Shown here: in pieces, positions 1 to 8,442 of the stretch | Position numbering within the stretch: the stretch's first letter is position 1 | Layout of the letters: each line of letters begins with the position of its first letter | Assembly: GCA_963760125.1 (NCBI GenBank) | Contig: CAVXBV010000010.1 | Span: 124,001-188,000 of the forward strand | Origin: RYN-111 sp963760125 | GTDB taxonomy: Bacteria > Actinomycetota > Actinomycetes > Mycobacteriales > SCTD01 | DNA length: 64,000 nucleotides | Reading direction: 5' to 3' | Translations under genes and position numbers: made by a program | The notes under the pieces: generated by a model | The model's input: only the letters and a program-made list of their open reading frames with translations | The model's database searches: none | What the model was told of the DNA's origin: nothing

Positions 1-406
1 GAGCATCAAGGAGGCCTTCACCCCTGACTGGATCGGTTCGCGCGGTCGCTACTGGGTGCCGAAGGTCGACTTCCCCGTCCTGGAGGCGATCTCGCTGGTA
101 CGGGCGGCGGGTGGGGTGCCGGTGTTCGCCCACCCCCGGGCGACGGTCCGGGGAAAGACGGTCAGCGATGACACGATCCGCGCGATGGCTTCGGCCGGTC
201 TGGCAGGGCTCGAGGTCGACCACGACGACCACCTCCCGGAGGCACGTGCCGAGCTGCGGGAGCTCGCCGCCGAGCTCGACCTGCTGACCACCGGGTCCAG
301 CGACTTCCACGGACGTCACAAGGCCGTCGCTCTGGGGGCGCACCTGACGACCGAGTCAGCGCTGGAGCTGATCGCCGACCAGGCAAGCGGAGTGGAGGTC
401 CTGTGA
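1..406 (+). CDS. PHP-domain metal-dependent phosphatase, C-terminal part (5' end outside window)
   Basis: The reading frame is open from base 2, so only the last ~134 residues of the gene are in the window. The end of the protein has the PHP-family metal-binding stretch SSDFHGRH, and upstream the VPVFAHPRAT segment that supplies another metal-ligand His. PHP proteins of this size class in actinobacteria hydrolyse nucleotide or histidinol-type phosphates (TrpH/YciV family, RNase AM-like). The substrate cannot be told from this fragment. The stop overlaps the GTG of the MarC gene (GTGA), so the two are translationally coupled. Confidence 0.85.
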   Translation, partial: SIKEAFTPDWIGSRGRYWVPKVDFPVLEAISLVRAAGGVPVFAHPRATVRGKTVSDDTIRAMASAGLAGLEVDHDDHLPEARAELRELAAELDLLTTGSSDFHGRHKAVALGAHLTTESALELIADQASGVEVL

Positions 407-1017
407 GCGCCGTCCTCGACACCGCGCTGTTCGGGGCCGTCTTCGTCACCCTCTCGGTCATCATGGACCCGCTGGGCAACGTGCCGCTGTTCCTCGGACT
501 CACCGCCGGCCGGACCAACAAGAAGCGCCGCAAGCTCGCCGCCCAGGCCGTTCTCGTCTCGCTGCTCGTGATCTCGCTGTTCGCCGTGCTGGGCCAGCAG
601 ATCCTGAGCTACCTCGGCATCGGCATCCCTGCGTTGCAGGGCGCGGGCGGTCTGCTGCTCACGATCGTGGCGCTCGAGCTGCTGACCGACAAGGAGGACG
701 ACCCGACGGAGATCGACAACGTCAACGTGGCCCTCGTCCCGTTGGGGACTCCCCTTCTCGCGGGCCCGGGAGCGATCGTCGCCACCATCGTCTTCGTCCA
801 GAAGTCGCACGGGGTCGCGGACCACGTCGCCATCGCCGCCGGGATCGTCGCGGTTCACGTCATCGTGTTCCTCTGCCTGTTCTTCAGCGTCACCATCACC
901 AAGCTCATCCGCGAGTCCGGGATCGTGCTGCTCACCCGCATCTCCGGGCTCCTCCTGTCCGCCATCGCCGTGCAGCTCATCGCCGACGGGGTGAAGGGGT
1001 TCATCGCCGCGGGGTGA
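403..1017 (+). CDS. MarC family integral membrane protein
   Basis: This 204-aa protein is almost entirely hydrophobic, with about six membrane segments. It has the MarC/YhgN hallmarks: an early VTLSVIMDPLGNVPLFLGLT stretch, a basic NKKRRKLA loop, and later PLLAGPGAI and ISGLLLSAIAVQLI segments. MarC proteins are inner-membrane proteins of unsettled function; the historical link to antibiotic resistance was withdrawn. The GTG start lies in a GTGA overlap with the PHP gene, which fixes the start. Only the family name is secure. Confidence 0.88.
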   Translation: MSAVLDTALFGAVFVTLSVIMDPLGNVPLFLGLTAGRTNKKRRKLAAQAVLVSLLVISLFAVLGQQILSYLGIGIPALQGAGGLLLTIVALELLTDKEDDPTEIDNVNVALVPLGTPLLAGPGAIVATIVFVQKSHGVADHVAIAAGIVAVHVIVFLCLFFSVTITKLIRESGIVLLTRISGLLLSAIAVQLIADGVKGFIAAG

Positions 1018-1039
1018 TCCGCTGAGGCACGATGAGGCC

Positions 1040-2326
1040 ATGCCTGGTCTCCGCGTGCTGCTCGTCGCTCTGCTCGCCGCTGTCGTCACGCTCGCGCCGG
1101 GGATCGCGTACGCCGAGAACGCCGCCCAGGTCGCGTCGGCGCTGAGGACGAGCCCGGTCTACCAGGCCAACGGACTCAACCTGATCGACGTGCCGTCGGT
1201 GACCTCGGAGGTCAGCGGGACGAACCCGCAGGTGTACGTCGCGGTGCTCGCAGCAGGGGCCGCCTCGACCGCCCAGGAAGCCGATGACCTCGCGACCGAG
1301 ATCGGCCGAGCCCTCGGCGTCAGCAACGCCGTCGTCCTCGTCGTCACCGCGAGCAAGCACCTCGGGGCGGGGGAGGGCAGCGCGGCCGCGGCCCAAGGGG
1401 TCAGCGCAGACTCCGCGCTCGCTGACGAGCTCGCCACGGACCGTGGCGGCTTCACCAAGGACAACGTGACGGCCTTCGTCCTGTCGTTCTCCCAGCGGAT
1501 CGCCCAGCAGGCCAGCAGCGGTGGCAGCGCGTCCGGCAACGGGAGCGTCGACAGCACCTCGCGCTCCTCGGGCGCCGGCGGGCTCTGGCTGGTGGGTGGC
1601 GTCCTCGTGGCCGGCGGAGTCGGGACGGCGCTGGTCGTGCGCTCCGGCCGGCGGCGGCGCGACCGCCTGAACGAGGGACTCAAGGTCGAGGTCGAGCAGC
1701 TCTACAACCGGCTGGCCAACGACGTCATGACCATCGACACCAAAGACGACGCCGTCGCGCGGCAGGCGATGTCCGACGCGGGCGAGCGGTACAACGCCAC
1801 GGGGGCTGCCCTCGCCGAGGCCGACAGCCCGCCGGAGTTCGCGGCCGCTCGTCGCTGCGCCGTCGAGGGCCTCACCGCAGCCCGCACCGCCCGCACCGCC
1901 CTCGGCCTCGACCCCGGCCCGGAGATCCCCATGGCCTACGGCGTCGGGCAGCAGCTCACGGCAGACCAGCAGGTGACGTTCGGCGGGACGACCTACGACG
2001 GCTCCCCGACCTACCAGCCGGGCCGCCCGCACTACTACGGGGGCGGCTACGTCGGCGGGCAGAACGTGCCGGGTGGCTGGTACTCCGGCCGCTTCTGGGA
2101 GCCGTTCCTGCTCGGCTCGATCCTGACCGGCGGTCTCGGCGGTGGTGGATTCGGTGGTGGCTACGGCCGCGACCACGGGAACGACCACGAGAACGCCGGG
2201 GAGGGCGGGGGCGACTGGGGCTCCGGCGGAGGCGGTGACTGGGGTGGCGGCTCGAGCGGTGGGGGCGGCACCTGGGGCGGCGGCGGCGGAGGCGGCCGCA
2301 GCGGTGGTGGCGGCGGCAGCTGGTAG
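1040..2326 (+). CDS. Secreted/membrane protein with TPM-like N-domain and Gly-rich tail
   Basis: This 428-aa protein starts with a clear signal peptide (VLLVALLAAVVTLAPGIAYA, cleavage near residue 25). An extracytoplasmic alpha/beta domain of about 130 residues follows, resembling TPM-type domains. A Ser/Gly linker leads to one membrane helix near residues 179-200 and an RSGRRRRDR stop-transfer patch. A cytoplasmic helical region follows, then a tail from about residue 355 that is almost only Gly, Ser, Trp and Asp. This layout is common in actinobacterial TPM membrane proteins, whose role is not established. A CACGAT hexamer ends 6 bases before the ATG, so the mRNA may be leaderless. Confidence 0.75.
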   Translation: MPGLRVLLVALLAAVVTLAPGIAYAENAAQVASALRTSPVYQANGLNLIDVPSVTSEVSGTNPQVYVAVLAAGAASTAQEADDLATEIGRALGVSNAVVLVVTASKHLGAGEGSAAAAQGVSADSALADELATDRGGFTKDNVTAFVLSFSQRIAQQASSGGSASGNGSVDSTSRSSGAGGLWLVGGVLVAGGVGTALVVRSGRRRRDRLNEGLKVEVEQLYNRLANDVMTIDTKDDAVARQAMSDAGERYNATGAALAEADSPPEFAAARRCAVEGLTAARTARTALGLDPGPEIPMAYGVGQQLTADQQVTFGGTTYDGSPTYQPGRPHYYGGGYVGGQNVPGGWYSGRFWEPFLLGSILTGGLGGGGFGGGYGRDHGNDHENAGEGGGDWGSGGGGDWGGGSSGGGGTWGGGGGGGRSGGGGGSW

Positions 2327-2378
2327 GCCCGCTCCGACGTACCGCGGACCTGTCGCAGCGTTGCGCGAGGATGGCCGG

Positions 2379-3230
2379 ATGCAGACGGAGCTGGGAGGGA
2401 TGCCGACGCGGTTGTTCCCGTGCACGCCGTCGCGGCTGACGACCTGGCTGGACTGCCCGCGGCGCTACCGCATGACCTATCTCGACCGGCCCCCGCCCGC
2501 CAAGGGGCCGGCGTGGGCGCACAACACGGTCGGGTCGGTGGCCCACCTGGCGCTCGCTCGATGGTGGGACCTGCCGCTCGAGCGACGCACCGGCCCCGCT
2601 GCCCGCGGCCTGCTCGAGCGCGCGTGGCAGACCGACGGCTTCCGCGACAGCGAGCAGGCCGACCGCTGGCGCGGCCTGTCGGGGGACATGGTCGAGAGGT
2701 ACGCCGCGGAGCTGGACCCCGAGCAGGAGCCGGTGGGCGTGGAGCGCACGGTGGGGATGCCGACCGAGCGGCTGGCCTTCAGCGGTCGCGTCGACCGGGT
2801 GGACCGCCGCGGCGACGAGGTCGTCGTCGTCGACTACAAGACCGGTCGGTGGCGGCAGACGACGGACGACGCGCGCGGCTCGCTCGCGCTGGCCCTCTAC
2901 GCCCTCGCGTGCCGGCGGACGTTCCGGTCGGCCTGCACGACCGTCGAGCTGCACCACCTGCCGAGCGGCGAGATCGTCACCTGGGACCACACGGAGGAGA
3001 GCCTCGCGCGGCACGTCCGTCGTGCCGAGGGGATCGCGGGGGAGGCCGTGCTCGCGACGACGGCCCTGGCTGAGGGCGCTCCGGCGGACGAGCACTTCCC
3101 CCCGCGCCCGTCGTCGCTCTGCGGGTGGTGCGATGTCCAGCGGCACTGCCCGGAGGGTCTCGCGACGAGCCCTCCGAAGCAGCCGTGGGCGGGCCTCGCG
3201 GAGGACCTCGAGCCCCCCGGCGGGCCGTGA
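2379..3230 (+). CDS. RecB-family PD-(D/E)XK nuclease with Fe-S cysteine motif
   Basis: The 283-aa protein is a stand-alone PD-(D/E)XK nuclease of the RecB/Cas4-like group. It has an N-terminal LTTWLDCPRRYR motif (Cys26), the catalytic strand VVVVDYKTG (Asp152, Lys154), and a C-terminal Cys-x2-Cys-x5-Cys (Cys248, 251, 257). Together these give the four cysteines of an AddB/Cas4-type 4Fe-4S cluster. It probably acts on DNA ends in repair; no helicase or Cas gene is nearby. I chose the ATG at 2379 because a GAGGAT hexamer ends 6 bases upstream, as at other starts here; an ATG at 2400 is the alternative. Its stop overlaps the next gene by four bases. Confidence 0.85.
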   Translation: MQTELGGMPTRLFPCTPSRLTTWLDCPRRYRMTYLDRPPPAKGPAWAHNTVGSVAHLALARWWDLPLERRTGPAARGLLERAWQTDGFRDSEQADRWRGLSGDMVERYAAELDPEQEPVGVERTVGMPTERLAFSGRVDRVDRRGDEVVVVDYKTGRWRQTTDDARGSLALALYALACRRTFRSACTTVELHHLPSGEIVTWDHTEESLARHVRRAEGIAGEAVLATTALAEGAPADEHFPPRPSSLCGWCDVQRHCPEGLATSPPKQPWAGLAEDLEPPGGP

Positions 3231-3577
3231 GGGTGGCGGAGGCAGCCGACGTGCGGGAGATCGCGCTCGCCCTGGACGGGGTCGTCGAGGTCGAGAGCGA
3301 CGGCTTCGACTTCCGGGTCGACGGACGTGGGTTCGTCTGGTCCTACCCGGAGCGCCGACCCGGCCGACCGCGCGTGATCCGCACCGACATCGCGGTGCTC
3401 TACGTCGGGGACGAGGCGGAGAAGCAGGCGTTGCTCCGAGGCGAACCGGACGTCTTCTTCACCGCCCCCGGCTACGAGCCGTGGCCGCTGGTCCTCCTGC
3501 GGCTCGAGCAGGTCGACGCTGCGCGGCTGATCGAGCTCGTGACCGACTCCTGGCAGATGCGCCGCGAGGTCAGGTGA
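3227..3577 (+). CDS. MmcQ/YjbR-like DNA-binding family protein
   Basis: The 116-aa protein has the MmcQ/YjbR fold pattern: a short acidic N-terminal helix (VREIALALDGVVEVES), an F-RV-GRGFVW strand region, a central basic RPGRPRVIR, and the C-terminal VLLRLEQVDAARLIELVTDSW helix. Members have a CyaY-like fold and are often annotated as DNA-binding without a defined role. The GTG at 3227 overlaps the nuclease stop (GTGA). The 3' end runs convergently into scoB with 8 bp of shared sequence. Confidence 0.8.
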   Translation: MRVAEAADVREIALALDGVVEVESDGFDFRVDGRGFVWSYPERRPGRPRVIRTDIAVLYVGDEAEKQALLRGEPDVFFTAPGYEPWPLVLLRLEQVDAARLIELVTDSWQMRREVR

Positions 3578-4205
3578 GCGCGACGGCGAAGTCGGGCTCG
3601 GTGACGGCCCGCACCTCGTCGACGGTGACGCCGGGGGCGAGCTCGCGCAGCACCAGTCCCTCGGACGTGACGTCCAGGACGGCGAGGTCGGTGATGATCC
3701 GCTGGATGCACGCCCTGCCGGTGTAGGGCAGCGAGCACTCGCGCACGATCTTGGCCGAGCCGTCCTTCGCCGCGTGCTCCATCATCACGATGACCCGCTT
3801 GGCCCCGTGGACGAGGTCCATCGCGCCGCCCATCCCCTTGACCATCTTCCCGGGGATCATCCAGTTGGCCAGGTCACCGCGCTCGCTCACCTGCATGGCG
3901 CCCAGGATCGCGACGTCGATGTGACCTCCGCGGATCATCCCGAACGACGCCGCGCTGTCGAAGTACGACGCCCCCGGGTTGACGGTGACGGTCTCCTTGC
4001 CGGCGTTGATGAGGTCCGCGTCGACGTGGTCCTCGTCCGGATAGGGACCGACGCCGAGGACGCCGTTCTCGCTCTGCAGCACGACGAACACGTCGGCCGG
4101 GACGTAGTTGGGTACCAGGGTCGGAAGGCCGATCCCCAGGTTGACGTACTGCCCGTCCTCGAGCTCCCGGGCGACGCGGGCGGCGAGCTCTTCACGGCTG
4201 AGCAC
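3570..4205 (-). CDS. scoB: 3-oxoacid CoA-transferase subunit B
   Basis: The 211-aa protein is the B subunit of a succinyl-CoA:3-ketoacid CoA-transferase-type enzyme, which moves CoA between succinyl-CoA and acetoacetate (or similar 3-oxoacids). It has the N-terminal VNLGIGLPTLV and the SENG motif whose Glu (residue 46) forms the covalent glutamyl-CoA intermediate in the family. GGHIDVAILGAMQVSERGDL and GMGGAMDLVHGAKRVIV are typical. The GTG start has a strong GGAGG six bases upstream and overlaps the end of scoA by 14 bp. Related CoA-transferases use other oxoacids, so substrate is inferred. Confidence 0.92.
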   Translation of the reverse strand: MLSREELAARVARELEDGQYVNLGIGLPTLVPNYVPADVFVVLQSENGVLGVGPYPDEDHVDADLINAGKETVTVNPGASYFDSAASFGMIRGGHIDVAILGAMQVSERGDLANWMIPGKMVKGMGGAMDLVHGAKRVIVMMEHAAKDGSAKIVRECSLPYTGRACIQRIITDLAVLDVTSEGLVLRELAPGVTVDEVRAVTEPDFAVALT

Positions 4206-4941
4206 GGACGGTCCTCCGTTCGATGCGCTTCTCGGCGTTGGCCAGGACGACCCGCTGCACGAACACCCCGGGGGTGTGGACCAGAGCGGGGTCGAGGTCG
4301 CCCGGCTCGACGATCTGCTCGACCTCGGCGATGGTGATGCGGCCCGCGGCGGCGCACAGCGGGTTGAAGTTCTGCGCGGACTTGTCGTAGACGAGGTTGC
4401 CGTGGCGATCGCCGTACCTCGCCTTCACCAGTCCGAAGTCGCAGACGATGCCGTGCTCGAGGACGTACTCGCGCCCGTCGAACGACCGCACCTCCTTCGG
4501 GTCGCTGGCCAGGGCGATGCTCCCGTCGGCGGCGTACCGCTGAGGGAGGCCTCCGTCAGCGACCTGGGTCCCGACGCCGCCGGGGGTGTAGAACGCCGGG
4601 ATGCCTGCGCCGCCGGCGCGCAGCCGCTCGGCCAGCGTGCCCTGCGGGACCAGCTCGACCTCGAGCTCGCCGGTGAGGAACTGGCGCTCGAACTCCTTGT
4701 TCTCCCCGACGTAGGAGCCCGTGGTGCGGCTGATCCGCTTGGCGCGCAGCAAGGAGCCCAGGCCCCAGCCGTCGACCCCGCAGTTGTTGGAGACCGTGCG
4801 CAGGTCCTCGACCCCCGCGTCGAGCAGGGCCTCGATGAGGGCCTGCGGGATCCCGCACAGCCCGAACCCGCCGACCGCGAGGGACGCCCCGCTGGGGATG
4901 TCCGCCACCGCCTCGGCAGCACTGCCGACGACCTTGTCCAC
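4192..4941 (-). CDS. scoA: 3-oxoacid CoA-transferase subunit A
   Basis: The 249-aa protein is the A subunit partner of the following scoB. It has the glycine-rich AVGGFGLCGIP near the N-terminus, VSNNCGVDGWGLGSLL, GSYVGENKEFERQFL and PAFYTPGGVGT, all signatures of the CoA-transferase alpha chain. A GTG start at 4941 is chosen because AAGGAGGG lies immediately upstream at proper spacing and the family begins at MDKVV. The gene is transcribed away from the glycosylase gene; a TACGGT hexamer about 22 bases upstream of the start could be its -10 element. The A-B pair forms the functional heteromer for ketone-body or acetoacetate use. Confidence 0.92.
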   Translation of the reverse strand: MDKVVGSAAEAVADIPSGASLAVGGFGLCGIPQALIEALLDAGVEDLRTVSNNCGVDGWGLGSLLRAKRISRTTGSYVGENKEFERQFLTGELEVELVPQGTLAERLRAGGAGIPAFYTPGGVGTQVADGGLPQRYAADGSIALASDPKEVRSFDGREYVLEHGIVCDFGLVKARYGDRHGNLVYDKSAQNFNPLCAAAGRITIAEVEQIVEPGDLDPALVHTPGVFVQRVVLANAEKRIERRTVRAQP

Positions 4942-4967
4942 TGGCCCTCCTTCGTCGTCAGGCACCG

Positions 4968-4973
4968 TAGCCT
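4968..4973 (+). promoter_or_regulatory. -10 element (TAGCCT) of the glycosylase gene, overlapping the scoA promoter
   Basis: TAGCCT ends seven bases before the GTG at 4981, the spacing of a leaderless actinobacterial promoter. On the opposite strand TACGGT shares part of this site and could serve scoA, so the two promoters would overlap. Inferred from spacing and consensus. Confidence 0.55.
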
Positions 4974-4980
4974 GACGCTC

Positions 4981-5892
4981 GTGGAGCAGCCGCAGGTGAC
5001 CACCTACCGGCCGGCGCACACCGTCGACGTACGCCGGACGCTGGCCCCCCTGGTGCGGGGAGCAGGGGACCCGACCCACCGGCGCACGCCCGACGGCGCG
5101 TTCTGGCGCGTGACGCGGACGGCCGACGGCGCGGCGACCCTGCGGATCACCCAGGAGGCCGGGGAGATCACCGGGCAGGCGTGGGGACCCGGAGCCGAAC
5201 GCGTGCTCGCCGACCTGCCCGTTCTGCTCGGCGCGCGCGACGACCAGGACGGCTTCGAGCCTCGGCTGCCGCTGTTGGTCGACGCCGTACGCCGGCATGC
5301 CGGCCTCCGGTTGCTGCGGACCGGGAACGTGCTGGAGTCGCTGGTCCCCGCGATCCTGGAGCAGAAGGTCACGGGCAAGGAGGCGTTCAGCGCGCAGCGC
5401 ACCCTTCTCCTGCAGTACGGCGAATCCGCTCCCGGCCCGACGCCGCCCGGGATGACGGTCCCTCCCCCTGCGGAGGTCTGGCGCACCATCCCCTCGTGGG
5501 ACTGGCACCGCGCGGCGGTGGACCCCCGCCGGATGCGCACCGTGCTCGCGGCCATGCCGGTGGCGAGCCGGTTGGCGGAAGCCGCATCGATGGCGCCGCA
5601 CCTCGGCCGCGCCCGGTTGCAGGTGGTGCCGGGGATCGGGGTGTGGACCTCGGCCGAGGTGGCGCAACGGGCCTGGGGCGACCCGGATGCGGTGAGCGTC
5701 GGGGACTTCCACCTTGCCGCCGCGGTGGGCTGGGCGCTGATCGGCAAGCCCGTCGACGACGACGGGATGCTGGCGCTCCTCGAGCCGTGGGCCGGCCACC
5801 GGCAGCGCGTCGTCCGGCTGCTCGGACTGACCGGGAGCGCGAAGCCCCGCTTCGGACCCCGCCTCACGATTCAGGATCATCGGGCGCACTGA
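4981..5892 (+). CDS. AlkA-type DNA-3-methyladenine glycosylase (HhH-GPD)
   Basis: The 303-aa protein is a base-excision DNA glycosylase of the HhH-GPD superfamily. The core begins with LEQKVTGKEAF (the family's LQQ/LEQ-K-V segment). The helix-hairpin-helix is VVPGIGVWTSAEVAQRAWGD, followed by the catalytic-Asp region DAVSVGDFHLAAAVGWAL. The N-terminal ~110 residues form the beta domain seen in AlkA-like enzymes. It presumably removes alkylated purines. The GTG start follows a TAGCCT hexamer by 7 bases. It stands alone, divergent from scoA. Confidence 0.88.
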   Translation: MEQPQVTTYRPAHTVDVRRTLAPLVRGAGDPTHRRTPDGAFWRVTRTADGAATLRITQEAGEITGQAWGPGAERVLADLPVLLGARDDQDGFEPRLPLLVDAVRRHAGLRLLRTGNVLESLVPAILEQKVTGKEAFSAQRTLLLQYGESAPGPTPPGMTVPPPAEVWRTIPSWDWHRAAVDPRRMRTVLAAMPVASRLAEAASMAPHLGRARLQVVPGIGVWTSAEVAQRAWGDPDAVSVGDFHLAAAVGWALIGKPVDDDGMLALLEPWAGHRQRVVRLLGLTGSAKPRFGPRLTIQDHRAH

Positions 5893-5927
5893 GGGTGACA
5901 GAGCGCGAGGATGGGCACACTGTGCGT

Positions 5928-6122
5928 ATGGCGGCCCCGAAGTTCGACGACCCCAACGTCCTGGCGGCCATGCGGTCCTACCTCGCTGCCGTGGATGCCC
6001 TCGCGGACGCCGTCGACGAGCAGGACCTGCTGCGCCTGGGCGAGGCCAAGTCCCTCGCGGGGCTCCGACTGCGCAAGCAGCTGGCGACACCGGCCGTCTC
6101 TCGCGAGGACAGCCGCCACTGA
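5928..6122 (+). CDS. Small hypothetical protein (64 aa)
   Basis: I do not recognise a family. The predicted product is acidic-helical at first (FDDPNVLAAMRSYLAAVDAL) and ends with a basic KSLAGLRLRKQL segment. The ATG at 5928 is preceded six bases upstream by CACACT, matching the leaderless pattern around it; a GTG at 5895 would add 11 residues. Codon use is like that of neighbouring genes, which argues for a real gene. It lies between the glycosylase stop and the convergent end of fbiB, only 24 bases from the latter. Confidence 0.55.
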   Translation: MAAPKFDDPNVLAAMRSYLAAVDALADAVDEQDLLRLGEAKSLAGLRLRKQLATPAVSREDSRH

Positions 6123-6146
6123 CCGGCGGGCCAGCGGCACGACCGC

Positions 6147-7427
6147 TCAGCGCAGGACCGTGAACTCCTCGACGTCGCGGCCGGTGCGGGGCGTTGCTGG
6201 CTGAGCCGGAAAGCCCACGGCGAGGACACCGAGCGGCTCACCCTCGACGTCCAGGACGTCGCGGACCACGTCAGGGCAGAACAGCGCGCTGCTGACCCAG
6301 GCGCTGCCGAGCCCCTCGGCCGCGAGCTGCACCAGGAGGTTCTCGACCGCGGCGCCGCCGGCCACGACGAACATCCGCTCCTCCGCGGCTTGCCGGCGCG
6401 GATCGGGGTAGGCGTGCGCGCCACTGCGGTCGAGCAGGGGGACCACGAGGTACGGCGCCCGACGGAGCACGTCCCCCCGGTGCAGCCTTCTGGTGACCTG
6501 CTGCTCGGTGAACCCGTCACGGCGCAGGTCCTCGGCCCACCGTTGCGCCATCGCGTCGAGCAGGGCCTCGCGCCGCTGTTCGACGAGGACGAACCGCCAG
6601 GGCGTGGTGTGGTGCGGGGCAGGTGCCGTGATGGCCGCAGCCACGGCTCGCAGAACGGTTGCTCGGTCGACCGGCTGGTCGCTGAACTCCCGGACCGTCC
6701 GGCGCAGGGCGACCGTCTCGACCTGCGCCTCGCGCGTCCCGAGCCGGAACATGTCCTCGGCCAGCGGTCGGGTCAGCGCCCTCGCTCCGCGCCCGTCGTC
6801 GTCGTACGCCAGACCGCGGACCACGGCAGCGGCGACGCCGGCCGCCTTGCCCTTCACGAGCTCGGCGGCGCTTGCGAGCTCGTCGGCGACGGCGATCTCG
6901 GTGACCTCGAGCCGGTGGCCGTGGCTGTCCGTCGTGCCGCGGCTGTCCCGGACGGGCGACAGGCCCGCGACCCCGATGGCTTGGTCGGTCTGGCCGACCC
7001 GCCAGGCCCTGCCCATGGTGTCGCTGATGACGACGGCCAGGTCGAGACCGGTCAGGCGACGCAGGTCCTCCCGCAGCCGGCGAGCCGAGGCGTCCGGGTC
7101 CACGGGGAGCAGGGCGATCTCGTCCGCGCGCACGTTGCTCCCGTCCACCCCGGCGGCGGCCATGACCAGGCCATGCCGGGTCTGCGAGATCGTGGTGGTC
7201 CCGCGACGGGCGACGACGCGGACCGTCTCCTCCTCGACGGCCTGCAGCCGAGTGGCCTCACGGTCCTCGCCCGCCGGGATCAACCTGCCCTCGACCTTGC
7301 TGATCACCTTGCTGGTGACGACCAGGACATCGCCTGCTGCGTAGCGGAACGCGGCGGCCAAGAGGGCGGCGAGGTCGTCCCCGGGGCGGAGGTCGGGCAG
7401 GCCCTCGACGGGGTGGACCTCAAGCAA
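6147..7427 (-). CDS. fbiB: FbiB: F420-0:gamma-glutamyl ligase / FMN reductase-fold fusion
   Basis: The 426-aa two-domain protein adds the gamma-linked glutamates to coenzyme F420-0 and, in its second half, carries the nitroreductase fold that in mycobacterial FbiB binds FMN and reduces dehydro-F420-0. Residues 1-~245 are CofE-like (VVTSKVISKVEGRLI, VVISDTMGRAWRVGQTDQAIG, VKGKAAG). From ~246 (REFSDQPVDRATVLRAV) it is nitroreductase-like. The start is a TTG at 7427 whose first codons overlap the fbiA stop by 8 bp. It is the second gene of an fbiA-fbiB operon, as in Mycobacterium. Confidence 0.95.
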   Translation of the reverse strand: MLEVHPVEGLPDLRPGDDLAALLAAAFRYAAGDVLVVTSKVISKVEGRLIPAGEDREATRLQAVEEETVRVVARRGTTTISQTRHGLVMAAAGVDGSNVRADEIALLPVDPDASARRLREDLRRLTGLDLAVVISDTMGRAWRVGQTDQAIGVAGLSPVRDSRGTTDSHGHRLEVTEIAVADELASAAELVKGKAAGVAAAVVRGLAYDDDGRGARALTRPLAEDMFRLGTREAQVETVALRRTVREFSDQPVDRATVLRAVAAAITAPAPHHTTPWRFVLVEQRREALLDAMAQRWAEDLRRDGFTEQQVTRRLHRGDVLRRAPYLVVPLLDRSGAHAYPDPRRQAAEERMFVVAGGAAVENLLVQLAAEGLGSAWVSSALFCPDVVRDVLDVEGEPLGVLAVGFPAQPATPRTGRDVEEFTVLR

Positions 7428-8355
7428 CGGCGTCGGCCAGGTCCAGCGCGGCCCGCACCATCGCGGCCGTCGCGTCGAGGTCGGTCATCAGCAGGGGTAC
7501 CGCGCGCACCTCGACTCCGGGGACCGTCACGCCCGCGTCGCCCGTGTCCACCAGCCACCCGTCGAGCAGGTCAGCACCGTAGTGCCGGCCGACCGCCTCA
7601 GCGCTGGTCTCCACGCCGATGGCGCTGAGGCACGCATCGGCCATGCCCCGCACCGGCGCCCCACCGATGATCGGGCTGAGCCCGATGACCGTCTGGGCGG
7701 CGAGGGCTTCACGGACCCCCTTGACCTGCAGCACCGTGCCGATGCTCACGACCGGGTTGCTGGGGGGCAGCAGCACGACATCGGCGCCTTCGATGGCCTC
7801 GAGCACGCCGGGCGCCGGCAGCAGGTCGCCGTGGTGGACCAAGGTGATGGCCTGCGCCGGCAGGCCCGCGCGGTGCTTGATCCACCACTCCTGGAAGTGG
7901 ATGGCCTTGCGGGCGCCGTCCTCGACGACGGTCACGTGGGTCTCGGCCTGCTGGTCGCTCATCGGGAGCAGCTGCATCCCGGGCTGCCAACGCTCGCAGA
8001 GGTTCTCGGTCGCCTGGCTCAGCGTCATCCCCCCGAGCATCAGCTGCGTACGTCGCAGGTGGGTCGCGAGGTCGCGGTCACCCAGTCCGAACCAGGCCGT
8101 CGGGGAGCCGTACGCCGCCAGCTCCTCCTTGGCCCGCCAGCTCTCGTCCTGCCGACCCCATCCGCGCTCGGTGTCGATGCCGCCGGACAGCGTGTACATG
8201 ACGGTGTCGAGGTCAGGGCAGATCCGCAGGCCGTACAGCGTGGTGTCGTCGCCGGTGTTGACGACCACGGTGACGTGTGCGTCGGGCAGGGCGTGCCGGA
8301 CGCCTTGGAGGAAGCGGGCCCCGCCGATGCCGCCCGCGAGGGCTGTGATGCGCAT
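7420..8355 (-). CDS. fbiA: FbiA/CofD: 2-phospho-L-lactate (or PEP) transferase of F420 synthesis
   Basis: The 311-aa protein transfers the phospholactyl or phosphoenolpyruvyl moiety from the activated guanylyl donor onto Fo, giving F420-0 or dehydro-F420-0. It opens with the family's LAGGIGGARFLQGV loop and has VNTGDDTTLYGLRICPDLDTVMY and LPPSNPVVSIGTVL, which bind substrate and metal in CofD structures. The ATG at 8355 is preceded by GAGGAT six bases upstream. It is divergent from fbiC across an 87-bp gap, so the whole F420 pathway from Fo onward is together here. Confidence 0.96.
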   Translation of the reverse strand: MRITALAGGIGGARFLQGVRHALPDAHVTVVVNTGDDTTLYGLRICPDLDTVMYTLSGGIDTERGWGRQDESWRAKEELAAYGSPTAWFGLGDRDLATHLRRTQLMLGGMTLSQATENLCERWQPGMQLLPMSDQQAETHVTVVEDGARKAIHFQEWWIKHRAGLPAQAITLVHHGDLLPAPGVLEAIEGADVVLLPPSNPVVSIGTVLQVKGVREALAAQTVIGLSPIIGGAPVRGMADACLSAIGVETSAEAVGRHYGADLLDGWLVDTGDAGVTVPGVEVRAVPLLMTDLDATAAMVRAALDLADAVA

Positions 8356-8430
8356 GACCTCATCCTCGCAGGAGGGTGACCGGAGCCCTCGCCGGGAAGT
8401 CCCCCAGCACGCGTGATCCCGCTCGCGACG

Positions 8431-8436
8431 TAGGGT
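8431..8436 (+). promoter_or_regulatory. -10 element (TAGGGT) of fbiC, leaderless arrangement
   Basis: TAGGGT ends six bases before the fbiC ATG at 8443. In actinobacteria a TAnnnT hexamer at that distance places the transcription start on the A of the start codon. There is no convincing Shine-Dalgarno sequence. Seen by eye; a 5'-end map would be needed to confirm. Confidence 0.6.
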
Positions 8437-8442
8437 CGGGCG

